This document shows positions 23,281-35,267 of a stretch of 64,000 nt of DNA, piece by piece. The notes under the pieces are model-generated. The model was not told where the DNA came from and made no database searches. It saw only the letters and a list, made by a program, of their open reading frames with translations. Location of the stretch: the NCBI GenBank assembly GCA_047967505.1, contig CM106540.1, one strand, 5' to 3'. The first letter of the stretch is position 1; each line of letters begins with the position of its first letter. Source of the stretch: Dipteris shenzhenensis (lineage: Eukaryota; Polypodiophyta; Polypodiopsida; Gleicheniales). The position numbers and the translations under genes were made by a program.

Positions 23281-24638
23281 TAACCAGCAAATACTTCATT
23301 TCCAGCCATTTAGAACTTTCCACAGCAAACTAAAACAACTTAGAACAAAACCCCTAAGAGTTAGATTGCCCTTGTCCTGCACCGAACAAAAGATTGGCCC
23401 GTAACTTAGTATTTCTTTATCATTTATTCAAAAGGCATCCAAATACACCAAAAAAGCATTGTCGTGTATCAGCCCAAAATCAGCCAACTGAATAATCCGT
23501 TCACAAACACTTTCGTCCTGCTATGCATCAGTTTCAGTCTCAGAAAGGCATCCCAGTCCAGTGCAATATCCCATGGTAGCCTTTCTTCCGATAATGGCTG
23601 ATTGTTCTAACCTGGCAGCTCTGATACCCTTCAAGGGAGTCCTAGCAGGAGAGAAATCATCCAAGTCTATCCTAGCAGCTTTGACACCCTTCGCGGGAGT
23701 CCTGGCTGAACAAAGACCAACAAAACAACCAGCCCTCTATTCCTCATACACAAAAAGGCTAGCTATAACAAGGCAATAGGATCTGAAGATTCTGAGGCAG
23801 TAGGAGAGATCTGAAGGTTTGAGAAACCCTGGAACAGCAGCAAGCATGAAAACGAATTTCCCTAGACCAGTTCTCTAGCACTTAGGCACATAAAAATCAA
23901 CAGAAGCAAGCCTGAAAGCCTACTAGAGAAAAATTGCCAAGCCTGGATGCCCTAGATGGCTCTTGGCAGATGAAATCAGATGGTCGTCCTGCTGGAAGGC
24001 ACCGAGGCAGCCTAGAAGGGTGCACAACTGAAGCCGACTAGCCAGGAGAGCTCCTGGCAAATTGCGAATCAACCAAACAGCCCTAGCAGGCTCCTGCAAA
24101 CTGCAATTCATCTATACCAGCCCCGGGAGCATACAAAGCAATGAAACGCCCAGCCTGGAAGCTGAAACAGCCCTAGAAGAGTGTGCAAACAGGAAACGCC
24201 TGTTCAAGGAGGCCCTCTGGAGAATTGCGAATCAGCAACCAGCTCTGAACACGCCCCTGGTGAACTACGATTTCATAGAATTGCTCCTGGGAAGGGCATT
24301 TTTGCAAGCTAGGACCTGGCAAGGCTCCTGGCTGGTGGCAGATCAAAGAAACTAGCTCCTGGAAGGTGTGTGGACAGGTGGAAAGCAAGAAAAACGAGAT
24401 TATGATCTGAGTCGGAGCTGAACCAGCCCTAACGTAACCCCCAATCCACTTGAGTCAAGAATAGCTGCCTTTGCTTTCCCTGCAAGTCACTGGATTTTTA
24501 CCCCTCTCTAACCCCCAGATCATTTGCCTTGGCCCATCGAATTAATTGCATTGAAGTGTCCTTTATAATTTTAATCAATTTGAGGCCAGGTCAATCACCC
24601 TAAATTCCTAAAAATTAGGAATTCACGTCCCCGTGACA
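23235..24638 (-). repeat. Inverted-repeat arm 1: gypsy LTR plus leader
   Basis: On the minus strand this arm starts TGTCACGGGGACGTGAATT at 24638, directly after a purine-rich AAGAGGGGTG, and continues about 1.0 kb to a primer-like GGGTATCAGAGCTGCC (23629-23614), then about 0.4 kb of leader. The whole arm is the reverse complement of 26835-28185 with scattered differences. It therefore reads as a 5' LTR with leader, yet it is preceded by a polypurine tract as a 3' LTR would be. Confidence 0.75.
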
Positions 24639-24644
24639 GACACC

Positions 24645-25550
24645 CCTCTTGAAACACAGCAAACATCCTCGTGTGCTGGTTCAAAACAGCAAGCACACAA
24701 ATCAAAAAAATGAAAATATTGAGTGGCAGACTCGGCCAATATAACAGGTACCCGTTCAGATATGTGCTTGAAACATCAAAAATGCATAAGCAACGTAGAA
24801 AAATCAGAAAATATATACAAGGTATGGCTTGGTAGAGCTTGAGATAACCAACCATTCCAGATATATAAACAGAAGCTTACAATGACTAGTACACTGATCC
24901 AGAAGTCTTGCAGCAGATTTACGGTCAGCAAACGATACCTCGGGTGAGACTAAAAGTGTCACCAAGCAACCTCTAGATATCACTCCCCCGGTAAAGACTC
25001 AGAAAAACAATCTTGAAACTGAAACAAGAAATCTGTCCGCTCTTTATCCAAACCAGAAAGAGACAGCTGATTGTCTTCTCTCTCTTTTTTATTTGGAAAA
25101 AATCAAATACGCAGAAATATGTTTTTGCATTACTGAACTAATTGCAGAAGCAGATACGACCGGAATGGACTATCCTTTGAGTCTTTTCACTGTGAGTCAG
25201 GGTAATTGTTTTATTGAAGGTATCAACAATAGCCCAAAGATGATAACACCATGGAATGCCCAAAAGCACGTCACAACCATTCAGAGGCATAATGTAAAAT
25301 TCTTCAGTGTCAACATAACTCTGGATATGAAGGCAGAGCTTCCCAATGATCGGAGTGATGGATGTAGTATGTACTCAGCCCTGTAGCAGCCACATCTGCT
25401 TGCGCAAGTGAACCCATTTCTTCTGGGCATATACCAAGCTTACCTGCTAACTCAGGAGAAATAAAATTTGTTTTAGCACCTGGATCAGAAGAAAAATAGA
25501 GCGGTCTGGTCACGAACTTTCTCCCAAGCTCTACAAAGCTTCATGTCATC
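24645..25550 (-). pseudogene. Ty3/gypsy protease/RT-start relic
   Basis: Minus-strand frame 25513-25310 gives SSDPGAKTNFISPELAGKLG, a retropepsin-like D-x-G block. Further down a stretch resembling FQDCFSESLPGE marks the start of an RT region. It is full of stops. A purine-rich tract sits at the end beside arm 1. It is a separate fragment from the RT copy just upstream, because the protease here follows an RT on the same strand. Confidence 0.6.
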
Positions 25551-25559
25551 TTCCTATTT

Positions 25560-26815
25560 CTTATAAGTAATCATATCAGGCACAAGGCCAGCAGATGGCT
25601 TTTGCTTCTAGCTCTTTTGATCAGCTTTGGATGCAAGAACTCTTGGAACAATTCATTTATCATCTGTTGGAAGGTTGCAGCATTGGTCAATTCCAAAGGT
25701 AATACAAGGAAGTTGTAATGACCATACCTAGTCCGAAAGGCGGTCCTCTTCCAATATGTTTTACATAGATACGAATCTGGTGGTAGCCAGTCTGTAAGTC
25801 AATCTTAGTGAAATACTTCGCTCCAACCAATGTGTCAAATAAGTCATTAGCACGAGGGAGAGGATACTTATTCTTAACCATAACTTTATTCAATCTTTTA
25901 TAATCCACACACATTCTCAAAGAACCATCCTTCTTTTTTCTCAGAAGAATGGGAGCACCCCAGGGTGATTTGCTCTGGTGTATATACCCCAACTTCAAAT
26001 ATTCGTAAAGTTGCTGAGATAACTCATCCTCCTCTAACTAGCTCATCCTATAAGGTGGTATACTTATAGGCTGAGCACCCAAGACTATATCTATGCAATG
26101 ATATTTGCCTATTCTGGAGGCAAGCCCACCGGCAGTTGCTCGGGAAATAGATAATTAAAATCGTTTAACAACTTCTTTAATTCAATATGTTCAATCACGC
26201 TTAAATCATTGGTATCAGACACATAATATAACAAATGCAGAAAATGAGATTAAAACACATTGAAACACATCATAAGAAGTTGTTTTTAATACATTTCAAA
26301 CTTGAATCGCATTTACAAGAGGTCCCTCAGAGAGATGTATATCATCAATTGGGTAGTAAGACGGGTGTCTCCATGCAAAAGAGAAAGAGTACATGATTTC
26401 CAACAAAATTGGACATCATGGGTTTTAAACCATTCAATGCCCAATAACAAGTCTACATGAAACCAAGTGCATCACATAGAACTCCAAAATATCCCCGTAG
26501 GCTTGAATCCTGATTGGAAGTCGATCCACCTTGCGATCCCAAAACTGCTTCCCAACTGGAAGCCGCACCTCGTAGGTGTCATCACTAGGTGTCGTAGTCA
26601 ACTATAGTTTCTACACAAGGTTGTGGTTAACAAAATTGTGAGAACTACCGTGGTCAAAGTAGTTTGAGCGGCTGTCTTTGACTTCATAGGTGGTCCTTTG
26701 AGCTTGGGTAGCTGTCCCTGTGAGGTTCCTGGCTTCTTTGGGCAATCAGCCGGAGTGTGTCCACACTCTTCACAACCTTTCTTCCGAAGCCAAAGCGATC
26801 GAAGGAACAACTCCT
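25560..26815 (-). pseudogene. Ty3/gypsy gag-knuckle, protease and RT relic
   Basis: From 26810 downward the minus strand shows a zinc knuckle (CEECGHTPADCPKK), a protease-region block (LLLGIEWFKTHDVQFCW, about 26440), LPEQ-type RT start, and clear RT at 25998-25687: [42 protein letters not shown]. Multiple stops and frameshifts occur. The YxDD box is not visible, so RT is truncated. Confidence 0.75.
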
Positions 26816-26834
26816 TGCTACCCTTAGTCCGTTC

Positions 26835-28185
26835 TATCGCGGGGAGGTGAATTTCTAATTGTTAGGAATTTGCGGTGACGGACCTGGCCTCAAACTGATT
26901 AAAATTATAAAGGACACTTCAATGCAATTAATTCCATGGGCCAAGGCAAAGGATTTGGGGGTTAGAGAGGGGTAAAAATCCAGTGACTTGCACGTCATGC
27001 AAAGGCAGCTATTCTTGGCTCAAGTAAATTGGGGGCTACGTCAGGGCTGGTTCAGCTCCGTCTCAGATCATAATCTTGTTTTTCTTGCTCCCAGCTGTCC
27101 ACGCACCTTCCAGGAGCTAGTTTCTTTGATCTGCCACCAGCCAGGAGCCTTGCCACGTCCCAGCTTGCAAAAATGTTTTTCCTAGGAGCAGTTCTATGAA
27201 ATCGTAGTTCACTAGGGGCCTATCCAGAGCTGGTTGCTGATTCGCAATTCTCCAAAGGGCCTCCTAGGACAGGCGTTTTCTGTGTGTGCACTCTTCCAGG
27301 GCTGTTTCAGCTTCCAAGTAGGGCGTTTCACTGTTTTGCATGCTCCTGGGGTTGGTCTAGCTGAACAGCAGTTTATAGGAGCCTGCCAGGGCTGTTTAGT
27401 TGATTCGCAATTTGTCAAGAGCTCTCTTGGTCAGTCGCCTTCCAATTTTGCACCCTTCTGGGCTGTTCCGGAGGGCTTCCAGGCTTGGCAATTTTTCTCC
27501 AACAGGCTTCTAGGGTTGCTTTTGTTGATTATCATCTGCCAGATAGCTTAAGAACTAGTCCAGGGAGATTCGTTTTCATGCTTGCTGCTGTTCCAGGGTT
27601 TCCCGAACCTTCCAATTTCTCCTACTGCCTCAGAAACTTTAGATCCTATTGCTTTGTTACAGCTAGCCTTTCTGTGTACAAGCAGCAGAGGGTTGGTTGT
27701 TTTGCTGGTCTTTGTTCTGCCAAGACTCCCGTGAAGGGTATCAGAGCTGCCAGGACAGACTTGGCTGATTTCTCTTCTGCCAGGACTCCCTTGAAGGGTA
27801 TCAGAGCTGCTAGGTTAGAACCATCATCGAGAATCAGAAGAAAGTCTGCCATGGGATATTGGGATGCCTTTCTTAGATTGAAACTGATCCATAGCAAGAC
27901 GGAAGTGCCTGTGAGCGGATTATTCAGTTGGCTGATTTTGGGCTGATGCACGATAGTGCTTTTTTTTTTTGTATTTGGATGCCTTTTGAATAAATGATAA
28001 AGAAATACTGAAAGGGGCGCTAAGTTTTGGGCCAATTTGGTGTCTGGTGCAGGACAAGGACAATCTAACTCTTGGGTGTTTTGTTCTAAGTTGTTTTGGT
28101 TTGCTGTGGAAAGTTCTAAATGGCTGGAAATTAAGTATTTGCTGGTTATTATCTGTCCACTGCCCTTTGGAGATTCTGAAGGCCA
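26835..28185 (+). repeat. Inverted-repeat arm 2: gypsy LTR plus leader
   Basis: This is the reverse complement of arm 1 over about 1.35 kb. The plus strand runs from a degenerate start (TATCGCGGGGAGGTGAATTT) through the LTR to two primer-like GGGTATCAGAGCTGC copies 60 bp apart (27737 and 27797), then leader. The two arms flank 2.2 kb of gypsy pol debris. Confidence 0.78.
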
Positions 28186-28299
28186 GTTTCAGGGGTTCCG
28201 TTGGCGGGACATCGCCAACTTCTTCAAGAGGGTGAGCAGTTAGGACAGCAAATACTAGTTGATGTAATAAATTTGCAGCCTAGAGAAAGTTTTCCCGCC

Positions 28300-28689
28300 A
28301 TGGCGGCTGTGTGGCAGCCCTTTATAGGGCAAGGGTCGGCCCCATGGAGCTTAGTCAGCCTGTTTGAGGCAAGGGGTCACCCCCTTATAGGGGCTGACAT
28401 GGCAGCCTCCATATGCTGTAGGGGGGCGGCCTTATGGAGCAGGTGGGTCACATTGGGCCTACTGTTCGGCCTGTTGACTAGCCGACTGGGGGGGTGGAGT
28501 GCCTATATATAGGTTCCCTCCCTCACTTGTAGGAGGATCTCTTGGAGCATCTCTTGTGCACGAGGTTTAGCCCAGCAGTTCTTGGGACTTTCCTGAGATC
28601 CCTTGCAGTCTCTCTTTTCTTCCACTCAGTTCGGTTTGTGTGTGGTGTGGTTTGCTCTCTTTTCTGTTCAGTTTCCGCTGCACTCTCAC
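28300..28689 (+). repeat. Truncated LTR related to the 10.7-11.6 kb LTR
   Basis: It shares GGCTGTGTGGCAGCCCTTTA, the TATA segment GCCTATATATAGG (about 28500), CTCCCTCACTTGT and the TTTGCTCTCTTTTCTGTTCA end block with 11170-11564. The first half of the LTR and the primer site are missing. Confidence 0.7.
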
Positions 28690-29719
28690 AGCTCCTGCCT
28701 TCTTGTCCGTCCACTGTCTCCTCTTGGCTTTCCTTTTTGGGCAACTAAAGTCCATGTGCCCAGTCCACGCTGCTGCTCTCCATTTGCAGCAAATGAGTAA
28801 CTAAAGTCCACGCTGCTGCTCTCCATTTGCTCCCCCTCAAACAACTCCATGAACGCAAAAGGTGAGCACGCATATGTGCAAAATGCAAAGATAATTTGTG
28901 TGTAACTGGATGAAGGCCAGTCCTCTAGGAAAGGTTGAATGCAAGCATTAAAAAACCCCAACACTGGGTAATGGCATTTAATTTTTAAACTACGATTAAC
29001 ATACACAAACCCTATTAGATCCATAAGAATACCCTAGCCCTAGTACAGCAAACTAGCCAGGTGGCCAACCAGCAGCATAGGACAGGTGCAAGCCTGTGCA
29101 GGGGTGGCAGCAGCAACATGGACTGCAGATGCAGCTGCACATGACTGAGTAGCACCAGCAGCTGCTATAGAACAGCCACATGGCACAGCAACTGAAGCAG
29201 TAGGTGGGCCCCACCAGTCGGCCTAGTAGCAGCAGTACACAATCCATTTTGCTTACAGCCCTAGAAGTCCGTTAGTTAGACAAGGGGGCGGCTGCCTTCT
29301 AAGTGCCTCATCGTCCCCTTTCATTGATCCATCACCCAAGCAGTGTGCAAAGGACAGCCTTTCAGCAAAAGTAATCAGCCCATCGTAGCAGCCATCGATG
29401 CAGCCAAAGTAAAGCCCACTTGGGCTCGCTACCCAAGGCAAGTGTGGGCAGCCTGATGACCACAGCCAGGATCGAGCATGCACTCAGCCAGTGGAAACGG
29501 GGGGGGGGTGAGGGGAGGGGGGTGCGGGTTGCAACCCCATCATGTGTCACGTCATAAACCTTTGATGTTTAATGCTCTCTCTTTCACTTGAACAAGCATG
29601 GGCATGCATGAAGCACCTTAGTCAGAGCCCTAATCCATGTTACATAAAAATATCAGTCAATTAAACGCACATGTGAATGCTCCTCTCTTGAAACATACAG
29701 ATTCAGTTCTAGATTGTTT
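28690..29719. other. No recognised gene; short duplications
   Basis: A segment of about 30 bp (CTAAAGTCCACGCTGCTGCT...) occurs twice near 28746 and 28801. A CAGCAG/TAGCAGCAGC-rich stretch lies at 29060-29240 and a G-run at about 29500. No coding frame is supportable. Confidence 0.4.
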
Positions 29720-30095
29720 ATGTGTACGCAAATTCATCAACCGTTTTCAGTTCGCTTGGTACATGGGCACATAAAGCCTACTTGACACCATTGATAGCTC
29801 TCTTCAACTATCCAAGTTTTCTTTCAGGTGCTACTCAAACTAAATATTGTCCTTTAGATTACCTATTGTCCTTTAGATTACCAAATGTAGACTTCACATC
29901 CATTGGGTGTACCTTCCAACTACTTTGAATCGCACATGCTAAAGCAAGGCAAATGGCTATCACCTTTGCAGTTGGTATGAAGATCTCTTCAAAATATATG
30001 CCTTATGCACACATATACTTTTGCAACTAACCAATCCTTGTGCTTGTCTATAATGCCATCTCCACTATACTTGGTTCTAAAGGCCCAATTTGTCA
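29720..30095 (-). pseudogene. Short Ty1/copia RT relic
   Basis: The minus strand from about 30095 reads FRTKYSGDGIIDKHKDWLVAK, then IYFEEIFIPTAKV, ICLALACAIQSSWKVHPMDVKS. These are the copia blocks normally written F-K-Y-x-x-DG-x-I-x-KHK, FAPTAK and MDVK. An 18-bp tandem duplication (about 29848-29884) interrupts it. Only the first third of RT is left. Confidence 0.65.
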
Positions 30096-30099
30096 AGTC

Positions 30100-31190
30100 C
30101 ACAACTGAGGTAACTAGGGCCTAACCAAGACTGGACCGTCTGGGCTAACTTAAGATCTACAATGGGATCTCGGGTTAGGCACAGTCTAACCTAGGGTTTG
30201 GATTAGCCTGAGGTTGAAACTCAAGATAGCATGAATGAGAGGTTTAGATCCAATGGATGAGAGCTGATCCATGAAAGGCAAAGCTAAAGTAAGCTATTCT
30301 GGGAAAAGCATGGCTTGAAGGAAAAGAAAAGGCCTTTGTGGAAGGTAAAGCTACTTTACGCATGAACCCTGAAGTTAAGGGTAACTACTAAAGATAGCAA
30401 GGCTAGGCTTATAAATACAATCCTAAGACTTCATATTTGATCATCCTGGAGCCTCCTTGAGTTGGATGTCTGAAATGTATGTTAGACCTGTTGGTCAGGG
30501 AGTAGCAGCTAGGGGAAGGGTCATGTAGTGTTGACACATGATCTGCCCCTATTGTCCGTCCATGTGATTGTAAGTTGCGATAGTATCATACCCCAAATTT
30601 TGAATATTGCCAATATAACTATAAGCAAATTGATAGGTCAGTAAAATCGATAGTAATCGAGTGACTGCTGGAAGGGCTAGTAATCCAAAGGACTGAGTTG
30701 ATGCGATTTCTACGTTGTGAAGATGGCGAATTGGAAAATTAGATAGCTCTACGATGACTGAGATGCACTGTTGACCCCGGCAGCTGGATTGATAGAAGCT
30801 GCGCTCGCTGCTAGGTAGCATTTGCTACCATACACGAACAATTCAGAGCACAAGCTCAATTTGACAACGCAACGTGACGTCGATTTGCACGCCAATGGAC
30901 TTGGGATGGTGGCAAAACGTTTGAATCCATATACATTAGTGAACTATAGCATGATGTTGAAAGATCATTGGTATTGACAAGTCAAACCTGGATATCTTGT
31001 AATCCTTTGACAGAAAACTGGAATGATACCGAGATGAATCAGAATCAAGACATTCAATAGGATGCTGAATATTGCCTACTCAACCCTCAGATAAGAATTG
31101 AGTACGCACGATGTTGAAAACATGGAAATTCGTATAAATTAGTTCCTCCCCCCCCCCCCCCCAGAATTCATACCTAAGCTCGAAAATTTA
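30100..31190. other. Unassigned, AT-rich
   Basis: No frame or repeat end was recognised. A C-homopolymer lies at 31147-31162. A T/C-rich tract resembling a plant 5'UTR starts near 31195. Confidence 0.35.
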
Positions 31191-31677
31191 TCCTGCGTGC
31201 CCTTCTCCTTCCAGAACCTTCGCTTCTCCTCTGCCCTTTTTGAACCCGTCGACCTTCCTCTCTTCTGTCGCCCATTCCCCTTCCTGCTCTACGCCCCCAT
31301 ATTCGTAGCTTTTCTTTGCTCTGGGTGCAGTGCACTCACCCTCCTCATAGCTTTTCTTCCGTCTCTCTCTGATCCCTAGTCACTCTATTTTTAATTAGTT
31401 CGCTCCCTCTCTCTCCCTTCTTGATCACTCGTCAAATCCCTCATTACTACTGATCGCTCCCTCCCTCCCTCTCTTCCTCCCTCCCACTGATCGCTCCCTC
31501 TCCTAACTGAACAGACTTTATTAAGGTGACGTAGAGATAGACTTTCTTCAGTGCAGCAACTTCCGCAGGGTGCAATGCAATCAGCGCAGGACTGAGCAAC
31601 GACTAGTAAAGTGCGCTTCAATATAATTGTTGTTTACAGATTAAGACACCTCTGTACTTAAAACTGACTCTTCACCT

Positions 31678-31805
31678 TCACTGCTGCTCAGCAAATGCTC
31701 GGCTCTTCGGTCATGGCGGAACTGCATATAGGACAGGGATCCGACGAGGGAATTGTTGAAGAAGAGCATCAACAAAATTTGAAGGGAGTCCGAGTTGGAA
31801 ACAAG
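31678..31805 (+). other. Possible orphan first exon of a host gene
   Basis: After a long pyrimidine-rich stretch (31195-31520), ATG at 31695 opens a frame (SSVMAELHIGQG, EEEHQQNLKGVRVG) ending at AAG|GTGAAT near 31805, a good plant 5' splice site. Composition differs from the AT-rich Helentron that begins at about 31.8 kb. No downstream exon was identified, so it may be a chance frame or a gene broken by the insertion. Confidence 0.25.
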
Positions 31806-31810
31806 GTGAA

Positions 31811-32420
31811 TTACATGCATAAGTCTGCCTTATTAAGATTGTATATTGTGTAAAGAAGGGAGTCGTCGGACCAATTAATGACTTTTGAACCATATGACTT
31901 GTGGTCGTTTATGTTGTTAGTCCGTCTCTCGTCAATTGTGGATCCATGTATTGTTGTCTGGTGCTCAATTAGCTGTGTGAATTTTTTTAAAGTAAGGAAT
32001 TTTGAGAGCTTATCTTTGCCATATTTAGAGTCGCTCAAGTTGATGTTGAAATCTCCTGGTATTTGAATTTGTTGAAGTATTATTTCAAGGCAAGCTATTA
32101 GTGTTGTCCTTGTCGTCTATGGTGACTTATACACATTTATTATTGCAATTTGTTGGGAATTGTTTGTTTTGAAAATTGTAAGCAAGCATTGGCATCCATT
32201 TTGTTGAATGTATTGATTGTAGAGCAAATCAATGTTGTTTTTGTAGCATGTCGCTATACCCATAACGTCAGATACATTTGAAATTAGGCAAATCAATGTC
32301 TCCAATGCTTTTGTTGTGTAATTCTTGAAGGCAAAGGATTGTGGCACTTGGGAGGCTTTTGTCATGAAGTATGTTTATCATATGGGGATTGAGTGCACAT
32401 GTGTTGAGAGACTACAAAAT
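31811..32420 (-). pseudogene. Helentron-1 APE-like endonuclease domain
   Basis: The minus strand gives NPHMINILHDKSLPSATILC with LQE (the catalytic Glu block of EEP nucleases), then a frameshift, GIATCYKNNIDLLY, IAIINVYKSP (the NVY strand), NINLSDSKYGKDKLSKF (remnant of GDFN), and INWSDDSLLYTI (remnant of the terminal SDH motif, H replaced by D). The domain directly follows the helicase C-terminus. Homology to the better copy at 47.4-47.9 kb supports the reading. Confidence 0.75.
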
Positions 32421-32594
32421 GACGTTGTTTGTATTATGCATAGCCAGGTTTTGTTATTGTAATGGCCATTTTTTTGTTGTTCTTAAGCGTTCAATTTCAT
32501 TCAAGGCATTGGCATCTACTTTGATGTGTTGTGGTTGAAGTGGTTTGATCACGTAAAGGTATTCTGGTTTTCTTACACGTGAAAGAGCTGTGTA

Positions 32595-34289
32595 TTAACC
32601 CATGAGGGATGGGTCAAATGCAAGAGAATCCATTGATAGTCCCTGCAAATGATGTATTGTTCTACCTACAACAGGTTGTATAGGAAATTGATGGCGAGTT
32701 ATTGAATTGAGGTTGTTTTTACCTATTTGAAATTCTCTTGTGATTTGATGTATTGGTATCCACGTACTTGGAATGTCATTTATGTAAAGATTTGAGTTGT
32801 TGAAGCGAGATTTCTTCCCTATAGTTTTGTTGAATAAGATCCAAACAGCATGGGGTTCGTTTGTTCTGCTCGAGTGTTTAATTACTCCATCGGCTCCATT
32901 CACTAGTCCATCTGATATGTCTAAATTTCCAGAGCATATTTCGACTATCATGCCTAGTTTCGAGTGTAGTGTTTTGTGCAACCCTCCTGTGTTTTTGGGA
33001 TTTGAAGGGATTGTTATTGTTTTGTTGTATGTCTTGTGTCTTTTGTCAATTGCCTCGAGGGTGTGAGGATTGTCTTGAATTAAGTCGAATACCTCTTTGT
33101 TGTGTATGTCCTTTAAAGCATTTGTGTAGAAGAGGTGGGGAATGTCTTGCTTTTGCAGAGGTTGTCTCAGATAGTTGTCATTTAGGTATGAGATGTCTTC
33201 TAATGTGTGTTGTCCCAATCTTACTCTATTGAGTATATTCAAGAAATGAATGTTTGTTTGACGCATTGGTGTATTTAGTTCGTAGAGCAAGACATTGTCT
33301 TTCCAAAAAGATGACATCATTTGTGTGTTTGTTGATTGGTCCATGAAGATCCATGAATCTTTTGTTGGACTAGCTTGGCATAGATCTCCACATAAGAGAA
33401 TGTCAACTCCTCCAAACGGCTGTAGATGGTTGTGCTTGATTTCTTGGAGTCGCATATCAGCTGCTATGATTGTACTTTGTCTAATGAAGGATACCTCATC
33501 GAAGACAACTCGTTGAAGGTCTTTATACAGAATGGATAGTTCTTGTAGTTTTTCGCTTGAAAGACTTGTGTAGTGGGATGCCATTAGTGGTAGATGCAAC
33601 GCAGAATGGATTATTGTGCCACCAATGTGGAAAGCTACTTTCCCAGTATAAGCGAGGAGGAGTACTTTCAGCAAATCCACATTATCTATATTCTTGTGAT
33701 TGTTCCTGCATTTTCGGTCAAGAAAAGATAGAAGAGTTTGTTTGGAGCTATCCTTTTTTTTAGCAAGATGTCCTCAAGAATCAATCTCTACTCGTTGTTT
33801 AGTGTTCTTATGGTGTTATAGTAGTCATTGATAGTCGAACCCTTATATGTTAGCAATGATTTTATGATGAATTGATTTGCTTTTGAATTTTTTGGCATGT
33901 CCTTGTCCTATGTCATAAGTGTCTAAGTTTTTTTCTTTCTGGAGATTAGATGATGTATTTGTGGAAGTACTGTTGTTTGATGAGTTTGTGGGGAATTTGG
34001 GGATGAGTTTGTTGAATTTAGATGAATTTGTATTAATGATATCTTTGTGGGCATGATACATATCGTGCCATGTGTAAGTCTCATCTTCAAGTGTTGGTTC
34101 CATGATGTTATATGACCAGAAAAGCAGACATTGCTCCCTATAGTAGTTTTCAAGATCGTTGATATCATTATAGTTGTTGAATCGTATTATTTTCTCTTTT
34201 TTTCTCTTTTTGAGTGTTCTTCCTTTGGTTGTGTATTTGCTAGCATAAGTCACTAAGCAAATGTTCTGCAAATCTTCTGAACGTTTCAA
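32595..34289 (-). pseudogene. Helentron-1 PIF1-like helicase
   Basis: The helicase frame 33680-32595 (361 codons) includes VLLLAYTGKVAFHIGGTIIH, Walker B VVFDEVS, motif III GVDILLCGDLCQASPTKDSW, YELNTPMRQ, LHSKLGMIVEICSGNLDISD (PIF1 C-terminal) and HHLQGLSMDSLAFDP (motif VI region). Walker A is broken: about 33720 keeps a TENAGT remnant followed by a stop. The N-terminal, serine/asparagine-rich linker frame is 34289-33843. The strong conservation outside Walker A suggests relatively recent decay. Confidence 0.85.
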
Positions 34290-34415
34290 GTATTTTGTAA
34301 TTATGTCGTCGAAGAAAATGTTTGTGCTCTCCGGGTCAAGGTTCTGAAGTTGTTCTTGTCGTTTCAGTAGTGGAGTTCTTTTTTCAAGGGGGTTTGTATT
34401 AATGTATTGAAACTC

Positions 34416-35267
34416 TCATGATGAAGTTGAAAGGGGCAAAGAAAGAGATAAGTATACTGCTTGTTGTGAACTTATGTGTTGCGTATTCAAGATTGTGTTT
34501 CCAACTCTCGTAATACACTCATTTGCTAGTGCGTTTGAGCCAATGCTTTGTGAGAGTGCTTCTTTGACTTCTGTGGTTGTTTCCTTGTCAATTTTTGTTA
34601 TGTAGGATGTGCAGTAAGTAGCTGCTCCATGGGGATTAAGTATGAATTGCACATCTGTGTTTGCACCCCACAGATTTAACAAAGTAGGGTTAAAGTTGGT
34701 GGTGTAAATGTCCTTGGGATCTCTTTTAAGGAACAGTGTTGGCTGTGATACAGTGGATCAAAGTGCCAATATGTACTCGTTCTTAGTCAATTGTGTAGCA
34801 ACCAAAAAACCATTATAGTCTAATGACAATGTACTATCTTGTAGGAGAGTGGAAATGATGAGCTTCATATGTTGTGCAAGAGTACTTTTGTTGCTATCAT
34901 CCTGCAGCGGTAGCAAAAATTTAGCGAAGGCCATGGGTTTGTGTGGGAATCCAAATCGTCACTTGCCTTTGTTTTTTAAACATATTTTATGATGTTTGTG
35001 TGTTTGTATTTCCTTGTGTTGACATGGGAATAGTGAAATATATGTTGAAATGTATTGATCAACAAATTTTCCTGTTTCTACATTTGAAGATATATGAAAG
35101 GTCGGTGCATTATCAATCCACAACAAACCTTGATCATGTTGGCTTCCTCTATTTTGGAACTCGGTTACGAAGTAGAAATCATTTATTTTCCCAAGTATGA
35201 TGTGGTCTTTTTTCAGTAAGCGTTTGAGCGCCTGGAATTTATGCACATAATATTGTGTTGTAGTCAC
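34416..35267 (-). pseudogene. Helentron-1 HUH Rep nuclease region
   Basis: Frame 35267-34959 contains FQNRGSQHDQGLLWI, the position of the Helitron HUH motif; the second His is Gln here. It also has a Cys/His cluster (PCQHKEIQTHKHHKICLKNKGK). After a broken stretch, frame 34682-34416 gives WGANTDVQFILNPHGAATYCT-SYITKIDKE with two tyrosines four residues apart plus Lys, matching the Y2 catalytic helix, then ISSQQAVYLSLSLPL, a conserved Helitron block. Both tyrosines are kept but the HUH is damaged. Confidence 0.78.

Noticed and set aside
31391-31621. Minus-strand frame rich in Gly/Arg/Glu
   Set aside because: It is the complement of a CT-rich low-complexity tract, better read as a leader-like sequence on the plus strand.
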